DNA of 64,000 nt, from the NCBI RefSeq assembly GCF_028858725.1, contig NC_084760.1, forward strand, positions 93,555,867 through 93,619,866. Reading direction: 5' to 3'. The translations under genes and the position numbers were made by a program. Numbering within the stretch: the first letter of the stretch is position 1; every line of letters begins with the position of its first letter. This document shows, piece by piece, positions 12,133 through 24,110 of the stretch. This DNA is from Colius striatus (lineage: Eukaryota; Chordata; Aves; Coliiformes; Coliidae). A model generated the notes under the pieces. That model was given only the letters and a program-made list of their open reading frames with translations, had not been told where the DNA came from and did not search any database.

Positions 12133-15100
12133 GGTGCACAAATGCTGAAAAAAGTAGGTTTTGGTTATTTCTGGTTACTTTGAGCCCAGGAAATGGAAAG
12201 ATGGTCTCATCATATTGTGTTTTTTTCGTATTCGCTCTCTATCGTGCCATACCAAAAACTTTCTTCTTCTTGTGGCATCTGCTGAATGCTGACAAGAGAC
12301 ATGTCAGCAGCATATTATTACCTACATATCCATTCCACATTGAGGTGGCTGAAAACCACTCACCTTTGGGTTTCTACATCTGTTTTTATGCTTTGGAAAA
12401 TTTTACACTTCTCTGCTCCCATATGACAAAGACACAAGGTGGGTTATGCCTTAGCAGAACTATATTGTAACATATTATTCATCCTCAACTTTAGGTTTAA
12501 AATGCCCTTAAGAACATTATATTTTTAATATCCATCTTTGTCTTTTGGAAGGCTAATGATTAGTTATCATATTTCTGTCCTTCTCAGTCTGTAAATGGTG
12601 ACAGCTAGCTCCTCTCCTTTGCATTTTTCAGTTACTCCTCTATTATAACCCCCATTTCAAGAGAGATTATCCCTACCTGCTACACACCTGGAAGCAAAGT
12701 GCTGGTTTAAAAAACACAGCACCAGCTGCATTCTCACTGGATGCAGATTAGAAAAAGGCTGCTTGAGGAGAAGCCCTTGAAGTGTTCAGCAGCATAAGCT
12801 GCTTCTGCAGAGGAAAATGACCCTTTTGCAGCAGCTCCACAGAGGACATCCAGTCATCTGCACACAGCACCTCTACATGTACTGAGCCATGTGATAAAGC
12901 ATCGATCCAGATTGGAATTGCCTGTATATCTGCACATGCAATTTCTCTGACACTTTCAGGCTCTGCTGCAGCAGAGGATAGTGAGACATTCAGGCCCCAT
13001 TCCTACCACTGCAACACTGAGGCTAAGGCCCTGTTAGTGTCCAGGCTCTAGCTTCTGCTCCATCTGATACTGAACCACATCACATTCTTTTTACACCAGG
13101 GCTGGGGTTTCCTACCTTTCCATTTAGGCATCCACCTTCAGCAGCTATACAGGCTCCCTGGGCTAGCCTGCTTTCCTTCTCTGAGCCATGGCTTGCAATG
13201 TCCGTGCTGGCAGCAGCCAGTGCTGCTGCCGCCCTGCCAAGCCCGCCATGCTGCCAGGCTCCAGCATACTCTCATTGCCCTGGTTGCATCTGACATTCAA
13301 ATAAATATTTTCCAATTGTCTTGTCCTGTCTCTACAGTCTCACAGTTACTGTTTACACCCAGTGAAGCTGCCTGCAGGGAGATGAACTGGATTGCTCCAG
13401 CCCAGGGAAGTCAAAGGCCTCAGGCGTAAGCAGCACACTCAGCAAAACCCAGCAAAAGGGCAGCAGGTGGCAAATCCACTGGCTGCACTGGCACCATGGG
13501 CTACTCACACAAAACCAATCACTGGCTGAGTAAATGGGTCTTGGTGAGTCAATATCTCTTCTTCCCTTCAGATCACACTAAGGGAGAGGGGCTGCAAGGC
13601 ACAGACTTGGAGTTCTCCTGCCCATCCTACATTACATCTGGGTGTAACGACAGCTGGCAAAGTTGCTCATATTATGGTTTACCACCACGTAACACTGGTG
13701 ACCATGAAAGAGCCTTTGGAAACCAAAGAAAACAGAGACCCTGTGACAAAACTCAAGTCAACAAGCCTGACACAAGAGGCATCAGGCAGCCTGAGCACCA
13801 GAGTGAGCTCAGCATCTGGCAGGACAGATTGTGAGTTAGGATGAAAAGGAGAGGCCCAGAAATACATTAGAAAAGAATGAAGAAAGCTGGATTACTTTCT
13901 GGGATGAGATGGGCAATGCAACCATGTAGGTATTTGTTTAGAGGTCTGTCTTGCAATATGGTCCCTATTCAGAAGTCTGAGGTGTTTTCTCAGGACTTCT
14001 GGCACAAATTGGGCTACAATCCTCCAAAAAAGTCTTGGTTTTAAAGGAGGTAGAATAAAAGGTTTTTGGATTATCCATGCTCTGTCACATCTGCTGTTCT
14101 TTCTTTCTCTTTTTGGCTCTTCTTTCTCCTTTGCTGGGGATTGGTCAGCTTCCACGGTGTTTAGAGTCAATTTACAATTTGCAGACACTAACAGAGGTGT
14201 TTGGGTTCATTGCTGTGTATGTTCAAGTAGCTATTCGTTATGATTCAATTTTTCTTCAATGAGTCAACTTCTGCTTGTTTCAGACTTCACAAGAAGTATC
14301 TTACAGCAAAAAGCCTCCCAATCCTGTAAGCTAAAATTCAGAAGAAAGTCTTTGGTACGTCCCTTCAGCATAAGCTTTGCTTCATATTTCTTTATAATAA
14401 AGAAAGGAGAAGTCCTTCTTGAAAGTCCCCAGGAGGCTGGTATCATTTGTATGCCTTTTCCACTCTCTTACATATTTCAGCAGAAGATTATATCCCATTC
14501 CTAGGAGTCTATTGGGTAGATCAAATAAACCAACAAAGAACAGTAAGAGACTCTGACAAGTGGCCCCTCAGCACGTGCTTAGAATGAATAACTGTCCATC
14601 AGCTTTGCAGCACAGTTTGTCTGAACCAAAAATTACATTAATGTTGTTGACATTAAAAAGAACTACTTTGGCATGTTAGAAATGTATTGGCCTTACAACA
14701 AGATCAAAGCAGAAGACAAACCAGATCACAGCACTAGGCAAGGTTCCTCCCTTTGCCTAAATCTGGTGGATGTAGAACAGTTTTGGGAAGACTCTTGTGT
14801 GAGAAATGGGAGATGTGGGTGAGATCCCTCTCAGAGGGAGAAGACATACAGATCTGTGTTTTAAACTGCCTACACGAGTGCTTTCATTTGCAGAAAAGGT
14901 GGCCACTGCCATCAGCAATATTATAATCTTAGCCTGCTATATAGTTTTTTTCACTCGTAAGTATTTTAAGGAGGAAAGAATTCATTTTGGCTTGAATAGA
15001 GTATGTTCCACAACTGAGAGCAACATTTGATAGTTTTTCTTGTGAACCCAAATAAACCTCAGATATCTCTACTATGGACTTGTTCAAATCGATTTCAGCC

Positions 15101-15739
15101 CAACTCTGATTTATTTGGCTCAGCCAGCAAATGGAAAATTTATTCAAATGATCTTAAGAGTCAGAGCCTCATTGGCATGTGAAAACCACATGTATGTAAT
15201 GAGCAGGAGTCTCTTTGTCCATTCTGAGAAAGAAGTCAGGCCTCAGAAAAGTCCCTATCTTTGTGTTATATAAACATTTAGAGAAGTTTGTGAAGGAACC
15301 AGGAAGCCAGACTGGACTACTAGTATCCTAAATCAGCGCCCGAGTCACAAGCTCTTCTTGCTGCTTCCTTTCTGCAGCAAAACTACTCCGTTTCTAGTGG
15401 TTAAAGGCTCTTCTCACTATCCGAAGAGCAAGCTTCCTTATGCCCTTAAGTAAGTGTACACAAGGTAGCTATTCAGAGACCACTAAACATATTAGCTCAG
15501 CACTGAGATTAGAATCAACAGAGGTTCTGTGTTCGGATATAACCTCTACAGTGAGAACAAGTTCATATTTTCAAGGTCTAGGAAAAGTCATCTGCCATCA
15601 ACTGCTGAGTGCATCTGCTGAGGCATCGACTGTTTTATCTTCAGATTGGGATCTAAAGGCTGGACTTGATTCAGCATTCACAAGGAATCAGAGTAGGCTT
15701 TGAGCTTATGAAGCATGTCACACCAGTCTTCTGAGACAA

Positions 15740-15799
15740 GAAATTACTTTACGTAAAATGATTTAAGAAAGAAATTACTTTAAGTGAAATGATTTAAGA
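15740..15799. repeat. Imperfect tandem duplication, 31-bp period
   Basis: Two adjacent copies of a unit beginning GAAATTACTTTA and ending ATGATTTAAG lie at 15740-15770 and 15771-15799. They differ at a few positions. This looks like a local replication-slippage duplication with no evident function. Confidence 0.75.
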
Positions 15800-16069
15800 T
15801 AGCTGCACTGGGTGGAGAAAAGAGATGAATCTGATGTTGTTATGGAACCTCCTATAAAAATGTTGAAATAAACAGGAGTGTGAAAAGCTCTGAGAAAGAG
15901 ACAGGAGACAGAAATGCAGTTTAGGGAGGAAAGCAGAGGTGGGTGAGAAATGATCTAAGCGTTGGCATTGTGTGCAGTACAGTGGGCATTGCTCATCTTC
16001 ACTAACATTAGCACTTTGCTAACCTCTCCCTGGCACTGACAAGTGCCTCAAGGTACTTCTCACTCTTGG

Positions 16070-16150
16070 TAATTATTGTCTTTCCCATGTAGATGAGAAA
16101 ACTAAGGCAGGGAGAGGTAAAGACTGACATTTAAAAAATTGGCCAGTGAT
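16070..16150 (-). repeat. MIR/L2-like ancient SINE or LINE remnant
   Basis: The stretch with TTTCCCATGTAGATGAGAAA followed by CTAAGGCAGGGAGAGGTAAAG matches, with divergence, the antisense form of the conserved MIR/L2 3' region (cattttacagatgaggaaac, then tgaggcacagagaggttaag). Such elements predate amniote divergence. The assignment is from pattern memory only. Confidence 0.5.
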
Positions 16151-17834
16151 ATTTGGTGTCTCTATTTCTGCACAGCCGAAAGGGCAGTCTGGACCAAGCC
16201 ATGATTTTCATGAACCTCATAACTTTTATGAAGTGCGGGATATTATCTGCTCAGCATATATAGAATGAGGACCAAAGTGTCTCGGATTCAGCAGCTGAAA
16301 TGAGTACACGGGAAATGCTGGTCTCACATGCTACTCTTGCTCATAAAGTCACCACCATTACTGTTTCCTTTTCTAAGTTACAGTGAAGGCATCTTTCTCC
16401 TATTTAAATAACATATCTGAATTTGATACTACTTACCACAGCTTTTGTATTTCCACTTAGAATACAAACTGTAAGTCATCCACAAATAACATGGAGGTAT
16501 TTCTGGAGTTGCATTTGCTTTTTCCTAACATTTGCATGAGTAAACTCTTCTGACTTGATAGGGAAGATGAGGAAACTGCATCTTCCCTACATGTCATGAA
16601 GAAATGTACATTTTTCTTGTAGATATAGGTATTGCAACTACACCCACCCTCTGTCTTGCCTACAGTTTTATTCTGCCTTCAGTGACAGCACAGATGCTGG
16701 AATTGAACTGCTTGGTGACTGTCAGGCAATGTGTCCACAGAGCAGTAGTGTTCTTTTACCAAGGATTACAAGCATTGAAAAACTCCTGACTGAACCAAAT
16801 AGAAAACAAGCAGACTGCTTGCCTCAGGTTTAGATTTTCACAGAGCTGCTCTGAAGACAGCCAACGTCAGGGAATTTAGGCTGCATCACTGAGCACTGAT
16901 CCACATTCTGGTGCAACACCCCTCTTGGCTCAGGTGTTCACATCAGCTCTATCACAGCACATTGTCTTTTCTGCTATTTTCCCCTCCTCCTTATTCTGGG
17001 ACCACACTGCTTCTATGTGTGCAAATGTCTTGTTCCTTATGTGGATTTAGGAAAAAGAAAATACACCTCCACAGATACCACAGACCTTCTGGAAAATCTG
17101 TAGCTTATATTCAAAAGAACCTCTGTGACTTGTATTTATTTGCCAGGTCCTCTCCTCTAGAATTCTCTATTGGGAAATGACTTTCTGCTAGGCTAACTTC
17201 ACTTCAACAATGTCAGATCAATGTGCTGTTCTCTTTTATTTGTCTCTCCTTGACCACTGTATGTTGCTAGGTGAGTTGTTAAACAGCTGCCATACTTCAC
17301 CCCAGCCCTGGCTGAAATGATCTCCAGGCTCTACCTGGGCTTTGGGAAGACAACTACAGACAGGATTCAAATGGATTATTCACCACTAGCAGTCAACTCT
17401 GGCTGTCTGTGGGAGTTGCAGTTTGACTGTGTTTCATGAAGACTGGTTTTGAAAAAGGATGAGTGTCATTCATAATGCCTGCAAAAGTTTTGCTGCTCTG
17501 GAAACAAGTATTACTGTTGTATGAAAATGTTGGTAAAATGTATGGGAACATCAGGGTGGCTTGGGTGAAATATGGCAATGGAATGGAAAAGGCAAACTTA
17601 ACTGCTTACAAAACATTACAGGTGAGGAGTAGAATTCATTAGCAAAGTGCAAGACCTTGCAGAATTTTAAAATAATTATTTTTTTAAGTTCCTCTTAAAG
17701 CAATTGTTGCTTGTCAGATGGGGAAGAGAGGAGGGAAGTCAAAAAGAAGACGAGGAGATACTAGTTACTGTTATTTCCTTCCTTATGCTTGAACCTCCCT
17801 AGCACATAAGTCTTTTTTTTTGCTTCAACTTACA

Positions 17835-17890
17835 GTTCCATTGTACAAGAGGAAAATAATGCTCCGAGGCTTTGAAAAATCACAGTTGTT
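17835..17890 (-). repeat. Possible MIR/L2-like remnant
   Basis: A short match to the antisense MIR/L2 core: CCATTGTACAAGAGGAAAAT, then CCGAGGCTTTG. It is more degraded than the copy near 16.1 kb and could be chance. Confidence 0.3.
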
Positions 17891-17956
17891 TAATGGTAGA
17901 TTTACCTTAAAACTGGTTGGCTTGATCAGTAGAAAATCCTTTTATGAACTTTCTTA

Positions 17957-18015
17957 TTTCATTTATGTTAAAATGTAATAAACTCTTTCATTTATGTTAA
18001 AATGTAATAAACTCT
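17957..18015. repeat. Perfect 29-bp tandem duplication
   Basis: Two identical 29-bp units, starting TTTCATTTATG and ending AATAAACTCT, lie head to tail at 17957-17985 and 17986-18014. The identity implies a recent duplication, and copy number may vary between individuals. Each unit contains AATAAA, but nothing suggests a transcript ends here. Confidence 0.9.
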
Positions 18016-18952
18016 TCAGTTACTTCATAACTGAAAATCAGACTCTTGAGCCAGTTTAACAGAGTTAGTTCAAAACCTAATTTAAGGCTTGATTAACTGG
18101 TGTTAATGCAAAGTTAAATAAACTAAACGCCAGTAAAGGCTATTTTAGGAATGGCCACTCCTGCTGATAGGGAAGGGGGTTAAAACAAACTTGCTTAATT
18201 TACTTTAAAAGTCAGTAAGATAAACTATTCTAAGTGCTTCTGTGCAAAAAACCTTGAAGAAGTACGACAATGGATTCTTTGGAAAAATGCTGCTTAACAT
18301 GAGTCCATGAGTGAAGTTCAGAAGCAGAAAGTGATTAAACCTTGCTCTTTTTTTTAAACCAAAATCAAAACAGTACACTTTCCCTCTTACCCCTTAGGGG
18401 AGTGAAAAATTTATCATTGCCTACATCCTCTCGGATTCCTTGGCATTGCTGCTATGTCTGTAGCTCCAGCAACAAGAATGCTGGTCATGAGACAAGCTGG
18501 GCTGAATCTGAGTGCCTCAACAGCACAGTGGAATGCAGCAAGCAATGTGGCTTCAAAATAATTGCTCTGGTAGCATCAGGAGTTTTGCATTATGAGGCAT
18601 TTCACTGATAAGTCCTTCACAAAAGGCTACAGGAGCACCTAACCTGTTTCGCAGGAGTCTCATTATGATAAAAATCACTTCAAAGGACCACTACCCAGTG
18701 TAACAGAATTGAGACTGCAGATAATCTATGGCAAACAGCTGACTCAGCTACTGAGGATATGGCCATACATAGAAGGCCTCTGCCCTCTAGTGACTAGAGC
18801 AAGGCTCTCTCATATGCTGGGAATGAGGGAACCTCTTCGAAGTACAACCGGGGAAGGATTTCTTTGAGACTTAACATTTAGTTGGCATGCCTTACCCACG
18901 TCCTCCCCACGATGACTACCAGCAGAGGGCCCAAATAAATCATACAGGTTCA

Positions 18953-19395
18953 TCATAGAATAGTAGAAGGGACCTCTAGAGACCATCTAGTCGAATCCCC
19001 TGCTAAAGCAGGTTCACCTACATCAGGTCACTCAGGAAGGTGTCCAGGTAGGTTTTGAAAACCTCCAGAGAAGGAGACTGCACACACACCCTCAAGGGCA
19101 GTGTGTGCTCCCTCATCCTCACAGGCAAAAAGTGTTTCCGTGTGTTTAAGTCGAATTTTTTGTCTTTAACTTGATGTCTCTTACCCCTTGTCCTGTAGCT
19201 GGACACTACTGAAAAAAGTGTTAACCCATCCTCCTGACATCTACTCTTTATGTACTTTTAAGTGTTGATGAGGTCCCCCCTCAGTCTTTTGAGGCTAAAC
19301 AGCCCCAGATCCTGCAGCCTTTCCTCATAAGAAAGATGTTCCAGTCCCCTGATGATCTTGGTAGCCCTTGGAGTCTCTCCGGAAGTTCCCTGCAT
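18953..19395 (-). mobile_element. CR1 LINE fragment (3' part)
   Basis: This reads as the reverse complement of a CR1 retrotransposon 3' region. It starts with CATAGAATAGTAGAAGGGAC and continues through the typical blocks: the ATCTAGTC..CCCCTGC segment, the ACCTCCAGAGAAGGAGACT segment, and GATGAGGTCCCCCCTCAG followed by an AAACAGCCCCAGATCC..CAGCCT segment. It is 5'-truncated, as most CR1 copies are, and carries no intact reverse transcriptase. Frames on the minus strand here are CR1 remnants, not a gene. Confidence 0.9.
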
Positions 19396-22300
19396 GATTC
19401 TATGATCTGCACAGTTAAGGGGAATGTCTTGGTTTATCTGTCGTGCATTTTTAAAAGATGTTGGGCACATATTTTCATTTTTCCCAGGGCTGATCTCATG
19501 TCAGTTAAGGTCATTACTGATTTATCATTGACTTCAGGCAGAGCAGATCAGTGTTAACTCACAGTTTTCCAAGTCACATGAACAGGTCTGCTGACTTCTC
19601 AAGAGACTGGTATTGTCTGAAGGATTTGTCCCAAGATCTGGAAAGCCAAAGAGATAGCAACAACTTGAGAGGCATAACATTGTTTTTCAGGCTGGTGCAT
19701 TTGTCTATAAAGAGGTATTTGATTCTTTAGCAAAACTGCACAAAAAAAAAAAAAAAGGACATAAGGAGGCAGGAGAAACTGAAGGAGACAGTGGTCCAGA
19801 GAGCACCACGGCAGCAGGAGCACAGGGCACTCCCATTGGAGCAGTCCTGCTTGATGGGCCTGCAAAGGACCTGTGCTTTAAAGCAAGACTTTGGTGCATC
19901 ACTGATTGCTCTGTGCCTGCACAGTTAACCACATTTAATTTGTGTTCCACTCACACCACTTTGGCCTTTCTGTTTGAGTTGGATCTCATGTTTAGCTGAT
20001 TTCTACATGCATTGGAAAGCAGACATCTACACAGTTTCTACAGTGCTACAAACCCTGCAATGCATGGACGACAAGATGATCTCAGGTCTATGTAACACCA
20101 TGGGAGATATATACTGAATGAACTTTCATGGCAAAACTGGTTAGTATTCCTTTATGATGGAGGAGTGCTTCCAGGAGTCAGATCAGTTGTCCACAGTCTG
20201 GGGGACTCTGGGACCTGTATTTTATCTCAATTTCAGACATAAGGATATACCATGCTCTTCAGAACTGAAGCATAAGTCTGAACTGTCTGGTTGCATCTGA
20301 GGTTTCACAGATACACCAAGGTGGGATCACTCTTTAAAAATCAACACAGAAGCATGATAGCCATGTACAATACCTGTGCATGGGTAGCACTCTGTCATGA
20401 ACTTTGGCTGCATGCTAAGTAATCTACGGAATGAGCTGACCTCATTCAGTTCTGAGAAAAATACCTACTTTGTAAGGACCTTTCCTTGAGGGACTGCAGA
20501 TTGACAGAGTGGAATAAATGGAACAAGACTCTTGCAAAGTACTGTCTGTTCTAGCAGAAAACCTCAGAGATGTTGGGCCTGACCCTATCTTCTGTGTAAG
20601 CATAAGAAGTTTTCATGTTATTTTGACAGATGATGTTGTGTCTGTTTCCATTCAAAAACTAAGGGAGCATCTCAATGTTTGAATTTGTGTCAGTAGTCCC
20701 ATTTCCGGATATTATTTATGTCTCCTGAAATAAAACAGTCCCAATTCCTTGGATATATTTGGAGGACTGTTAACAGTTTATGACCAAAAAACCCCTGAGA
20801 TCTCCTACTGTAATTGTCTAAGCACTAAAACGGAGCACATTAGGGCAATCCCACAGAATGTCCCTACATAGTTGAGAACCACCAGCAGACTGGCAACAAT
20901 CACTACTGGTGAAAGGCATGGAAATCCCAAGTCAAAAAGCTTTGATGCGGCATGTCGCATGATCTTCCTAAGAACAGGCAGAATTCCCATTAGCTGTGAG
21001 AGATCCTTCAAGGAAATGACTTCCCAGCTCTGTTTAAAGAAAAGAAGAGAACAGAAATACTTTCGATAGCCATATCAATACAGTGTGGGGCTTTGCAAAG
21101 AGCCTTTCCGCTTGTTAGGTCAGATGCTTCTCATGTGATGCAGTTAGGAAAAAAAACATGTGAAGGGGCATTGTGACTGAAAGCTGTATGGTAGTAGCCC
21201 TCAAGGAGAGACCAAAACAACGATTTGTCTTCCTATCACTTCAGAATGTAAGTCTGCTACCATTTCAGGGTACAGAAGAAGAACACTAAACTAAGCTAGA
21301 TTTTGGCCTGTATGGTTCATGTTAATGTAATCTCCCACAGCCCTTCATACTCAAGAGCAGCATTTTTAAGAGAGGTAAAAAAGCTGTATGCTTAGCTTCT
21401 AAAGCTGCTGAGAGGCTAAGTAGGCTAATAAAATCAGTTCTCCTCCCTTCATCTCCTAGAAGAGGGAGCCTAAGAACAATTTATCTATTGCCTGCACAGA
21501 TTTATGGCAGGCCAGGTGTTTCACTGGAACCTGCTTGTTGCAGACTCAGATGGACTGTCCATCTGCCAGTGAGGTGAAAAGCAGTGCAGTTCAGATAATC
21601 AATACATTGGCTTTGAAGATGTAAAATGTTTAAATAGTTTTTAAATATTTTACTATTAACCCAAATTTGTGTCAGATACTTAAGCTCCACGTGAAAGTAA
21701 AGGAGTGTTACAACTACTATCAGTTGTGGAAAATCTGAGTGTAACCAAAATTGTTCCTTCCCCTAATATTAAACAAACTTGACAAGCAGCTGAGGATACA
21801 ATATGCAAAGGATTCAACTCATCAGAGAAATTCCCATTTAAAAGAAAACTCCAGCTGGATCAAGCATTCAGTGAAAAGGGACTCAACAGCTCAGCACAAA
21901 GACCAAAGATAGACACAGCCCTTCAGAGAAACCTGCTACGAAGGGCTCTAATACTCTGCTAGTGAAGAACACCACCAAGCACAATTTATCATTTCTCCTA
22001 GACTGACTTTACCTTAGCACAGGACAGCTGGCTATGATTGGATAAGCAGCTTTCTGGGGCTCTAAAGAATTTTACACATAACTTATTTCTGTGTGCAAAG
22101 TGGCTCAAAAGAAACATTACGAGTATAAAGGTGTATCCCTTGCCACCATTATTGTGTCAGAAATTCGGGGGAAAGAATGTGATGGCCAACTTATATTTAG
22201 AATCTGAAAAAAATCCACTTTGTCCAATGATATATAGAGGTACAGTTCACTTATTTTACCTTGTGTCTCCTTCACTGCCATCTTACCCTTCATTCCTTTT

Positions 22301-22682
22301 GTATGCAAGACCATCCTAGATGGCATAAAGCAAAGAGGAAGGTCAAGCTCTTCTGCTAATACTCTGTGTCTGAGGTTCTCCCTAAGCAACAACGGCAGCA
22401 GAGGGAATTTATCATGATTCCAATTCATGTCTCTGCCCCCATAGATGATGAGCAAGTGCTACAGAGCTGCCAGACTCTTACTTTCATGTAGTCATTGTTT
22501 GATAAAGGAATGGGAACAACAGAGGCACAGGACTGTTTTGTGTGCTGCCTGAAAAACAGCTTAATCGATCTACAGGCTTATCTTGTGGACTGTCACGCTA
22601 GATTAAAAAAAAGAAAAGATATACAGTATCACAATACGAACTTTTGGCATCCACAGCAAATTACAGTATTAAAGAACAGTTT
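19396..22682. other. Intergenic region, nothing recognised
   Basis: AT-rich DNA without recognisable exons, repeats of a clear family or RNA genes. A poly-A run near 19740-19756 may be a simple repeat or the tail of a decayed retroelement. Confidence 0.5.
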
Positions 22683-22795
22683 AGGTTGGAAGGAACCTAA
22701 AATACCATTTAGTTCTAGGCCCCCTGCCATGGGTAGAGACATCTTCCACTAGACCAGGCTGCTCAAAGACTCATTGAGCCTGGCTTTGTAATTTT
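22683..22795 (-). mobile_element. CR1 LINE fragment
   Basis: Reverse complement of the CR1 3' region. It begins with AGGTTGGAAGGAACC, followed by CCCCCTGCCATGGGTAGAGA, the CATCTTCCACTAGACCAGG block and GCTGCTCAAAG. It directly abuts a second CR1 copy of the same orientation but different subtype at 22801. Confidence 0.8.
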
Positions 22796-22800
22796 CCTTT

Positions 22801-23050
22801 CACAGAATCATGGAATCTTAACAGTTGGAAGGGACCTTGAAAGATCATCCCGTCCAACCCCCCTGCCAGAGCAGGACCACCTAGAGTGGGTCACAGAGGA
22901 ACTCTTCCAGGAGGTTTTGAACATCTCCAGAGAAGGAGAGTTAACAACCCGTCTAGGCAGCCTGTTCCAGGTGAAGAAATTCTTCCTTGTATTTCTTTGG
23001 AACCTCCAGACACAACTCCAGAAGAACCGTTCTTTGGCCATTTCCTCATG
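22801..23050 (-). mobile_element. CR1 LINE fragment
   Basis: A reverse-complement CR1 3' end starting CACAGAATCATGGAATC. It contains AGTTGGAAGGGACCTTGAAA, the CCCCCTGCCAGAGCAGGACC block, and the AGGCAGCCTGTTCCAG..GAAGAAATTCTTCC segments. It ends a few hundred bases upstream of the PSEN2 CpG island. Confidence 0.9.
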
Positions 23051-23279
23051 CTTCTCTATTTACTCCTCCACGACTCCCCCTCACCTTTTTATTTCAATCA
23101 GGATCTGCACACTCGCATAGCTTTCCCATTTACAGAGGGCCGTTAACCAGCATTTAAATGCCTTAAAACCGGCAGTGGCTCTTACTTACAGGGTCTGTCA
23201 AAACTGAGTTGTGGGTGTAAAGGCTGGCATTTTCAATCAATTACTTTAAAACCGCCTTTCCTCAGCACCTGGAATCTCA

Positions 23280-24110
23280 CGCCTACGGCTGTGAAGACGC
23301 AGTCATTAAGCGGGAAGGGACGCCGTCGGTGCCTGACAGACGGCTCCCGCCTGGCACCTGCGCGCTTGCTGTTTCCACACAGGCCCTTGACGCAGCGCCT
23401 GCCCACTTAACGGCACCTGGCAGGAGGAGACCCGGCTCAAGCCATGCTGTCGGTCTCCCTCGCTACCGCTGACGAGCGAGGCGAGAAGCCCAGCACCTAG
23501 GCACGGCTCCTCAGCACGTCCGCCTACGCGCGGGTCAGCGCCGGCTCAGTCACCGCCCACGACCGCCCCACTATGGCGGCCCAGCCACCGCCCACCTCAC
23601 GGGCTGCCTCACCGACCGAGGCGGAGGGTAGGGAGAGGCGCCGTCCTATTGGACGTCTCTCTTCCCAGCCTCCTGTCCCATTGGAGGAGAGTGGCTAGTA
23701 GGCGGAGATGCTCACCGAGCGACAGCCTTTGGGGCGAATGGGGGCGCGCGTTCGTCCCTCCGGGCAGCGCTGGGGGCCAGAGTGCCCCGGAGCCAATGGC
23801 AGCGGAGAGGTGCCGGTGCCGAGCCGGGAGCAGGTAAACAGCTGCGGCGGGTCGGGGTGCCCCGGAAGGCGCGGGCTCTGGTTCCGTGCCCGTCGGGCTG
23901 CTGCGAGCTCAGGCTGCCCTCTCGACGGGATGGGACGAGCTGAGCCGGGCCCGGCCCGGGCCGGCCCTGGTTGGCGGCCACCCGCCTTTCGCGCGGGGGC
24001 TCCGGGTCGCGTCGCCGCTGGAGCCGTGCGAGGCCCCTCCGCTGGGCTCCTCGCCGGGGCCCGGCACAGAGGCTCGCGGGAGCGGTGGGGTGGAGGTCCA
24101 TCAGCTTTGC
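23280..24110 (+). promoter_or_regulatory. PSEN2: CpG-island promoter of PSEN2
   Basis: The base composition changes abruptly to GC-rich, CpG-dense sequence between AT-rich flanks. Inside are two inverted CCAAT boxes (ATTGG at 23648-23652 and 23680-23684, 32 bp apart), a forward CCAAT at 23793-23797, and several GC-box-like CCGCCCAC motifs near 23550-23595. No TATA box is seen. This is the usual architecture of a broadly expressed housekeeping-type promoter. The start site is probably between about 23.70 and 23.80 kb, judged from the CCAAT boxes and the exon 1 donor at 23833. Confidence 0.8.
23720..23833 (+). other. PSEN2: PSEN2 exon 1, non-coding (start approximate)
   Basis: A splice donor CAG|GTAAAC ends this putative exon at 23833 within the CpG island. 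The 5' boundary is a guess from the CCAAT boxes. Human PSEN2 also begins with non-coding 5' UTR sequence spliced to the exon that carries the ATG. Open frames crossing the island are composition artefacts. Further untranslated exons in the following intron are possible and would need transcript data. Confidence 0.55.

Larger units (their letters stand above)
12133..18952. other. Intergenic region with decayed repeats
   Basis: No gene is recognised. The 3' part of the HSFY-like copy may continue some hundreds of bases past 12132, as an open frame runs to 12470, but I cannot align it to the family. The rest is AT-rich, with two small tandem duplications (15740-15799 and 17957-18014) and two sequences like the antisense end of MIR/L2 elements (about 16070-16150 and 17835-17890). 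Confidence 0.5.

Noticed and set aside
19018-19470. Minus-strand frames in the 19-kb region as a possible gene
   Set aside because: They lie wholly or largely inside a CR1 LINE 3' fragment and are retroelement remnants.
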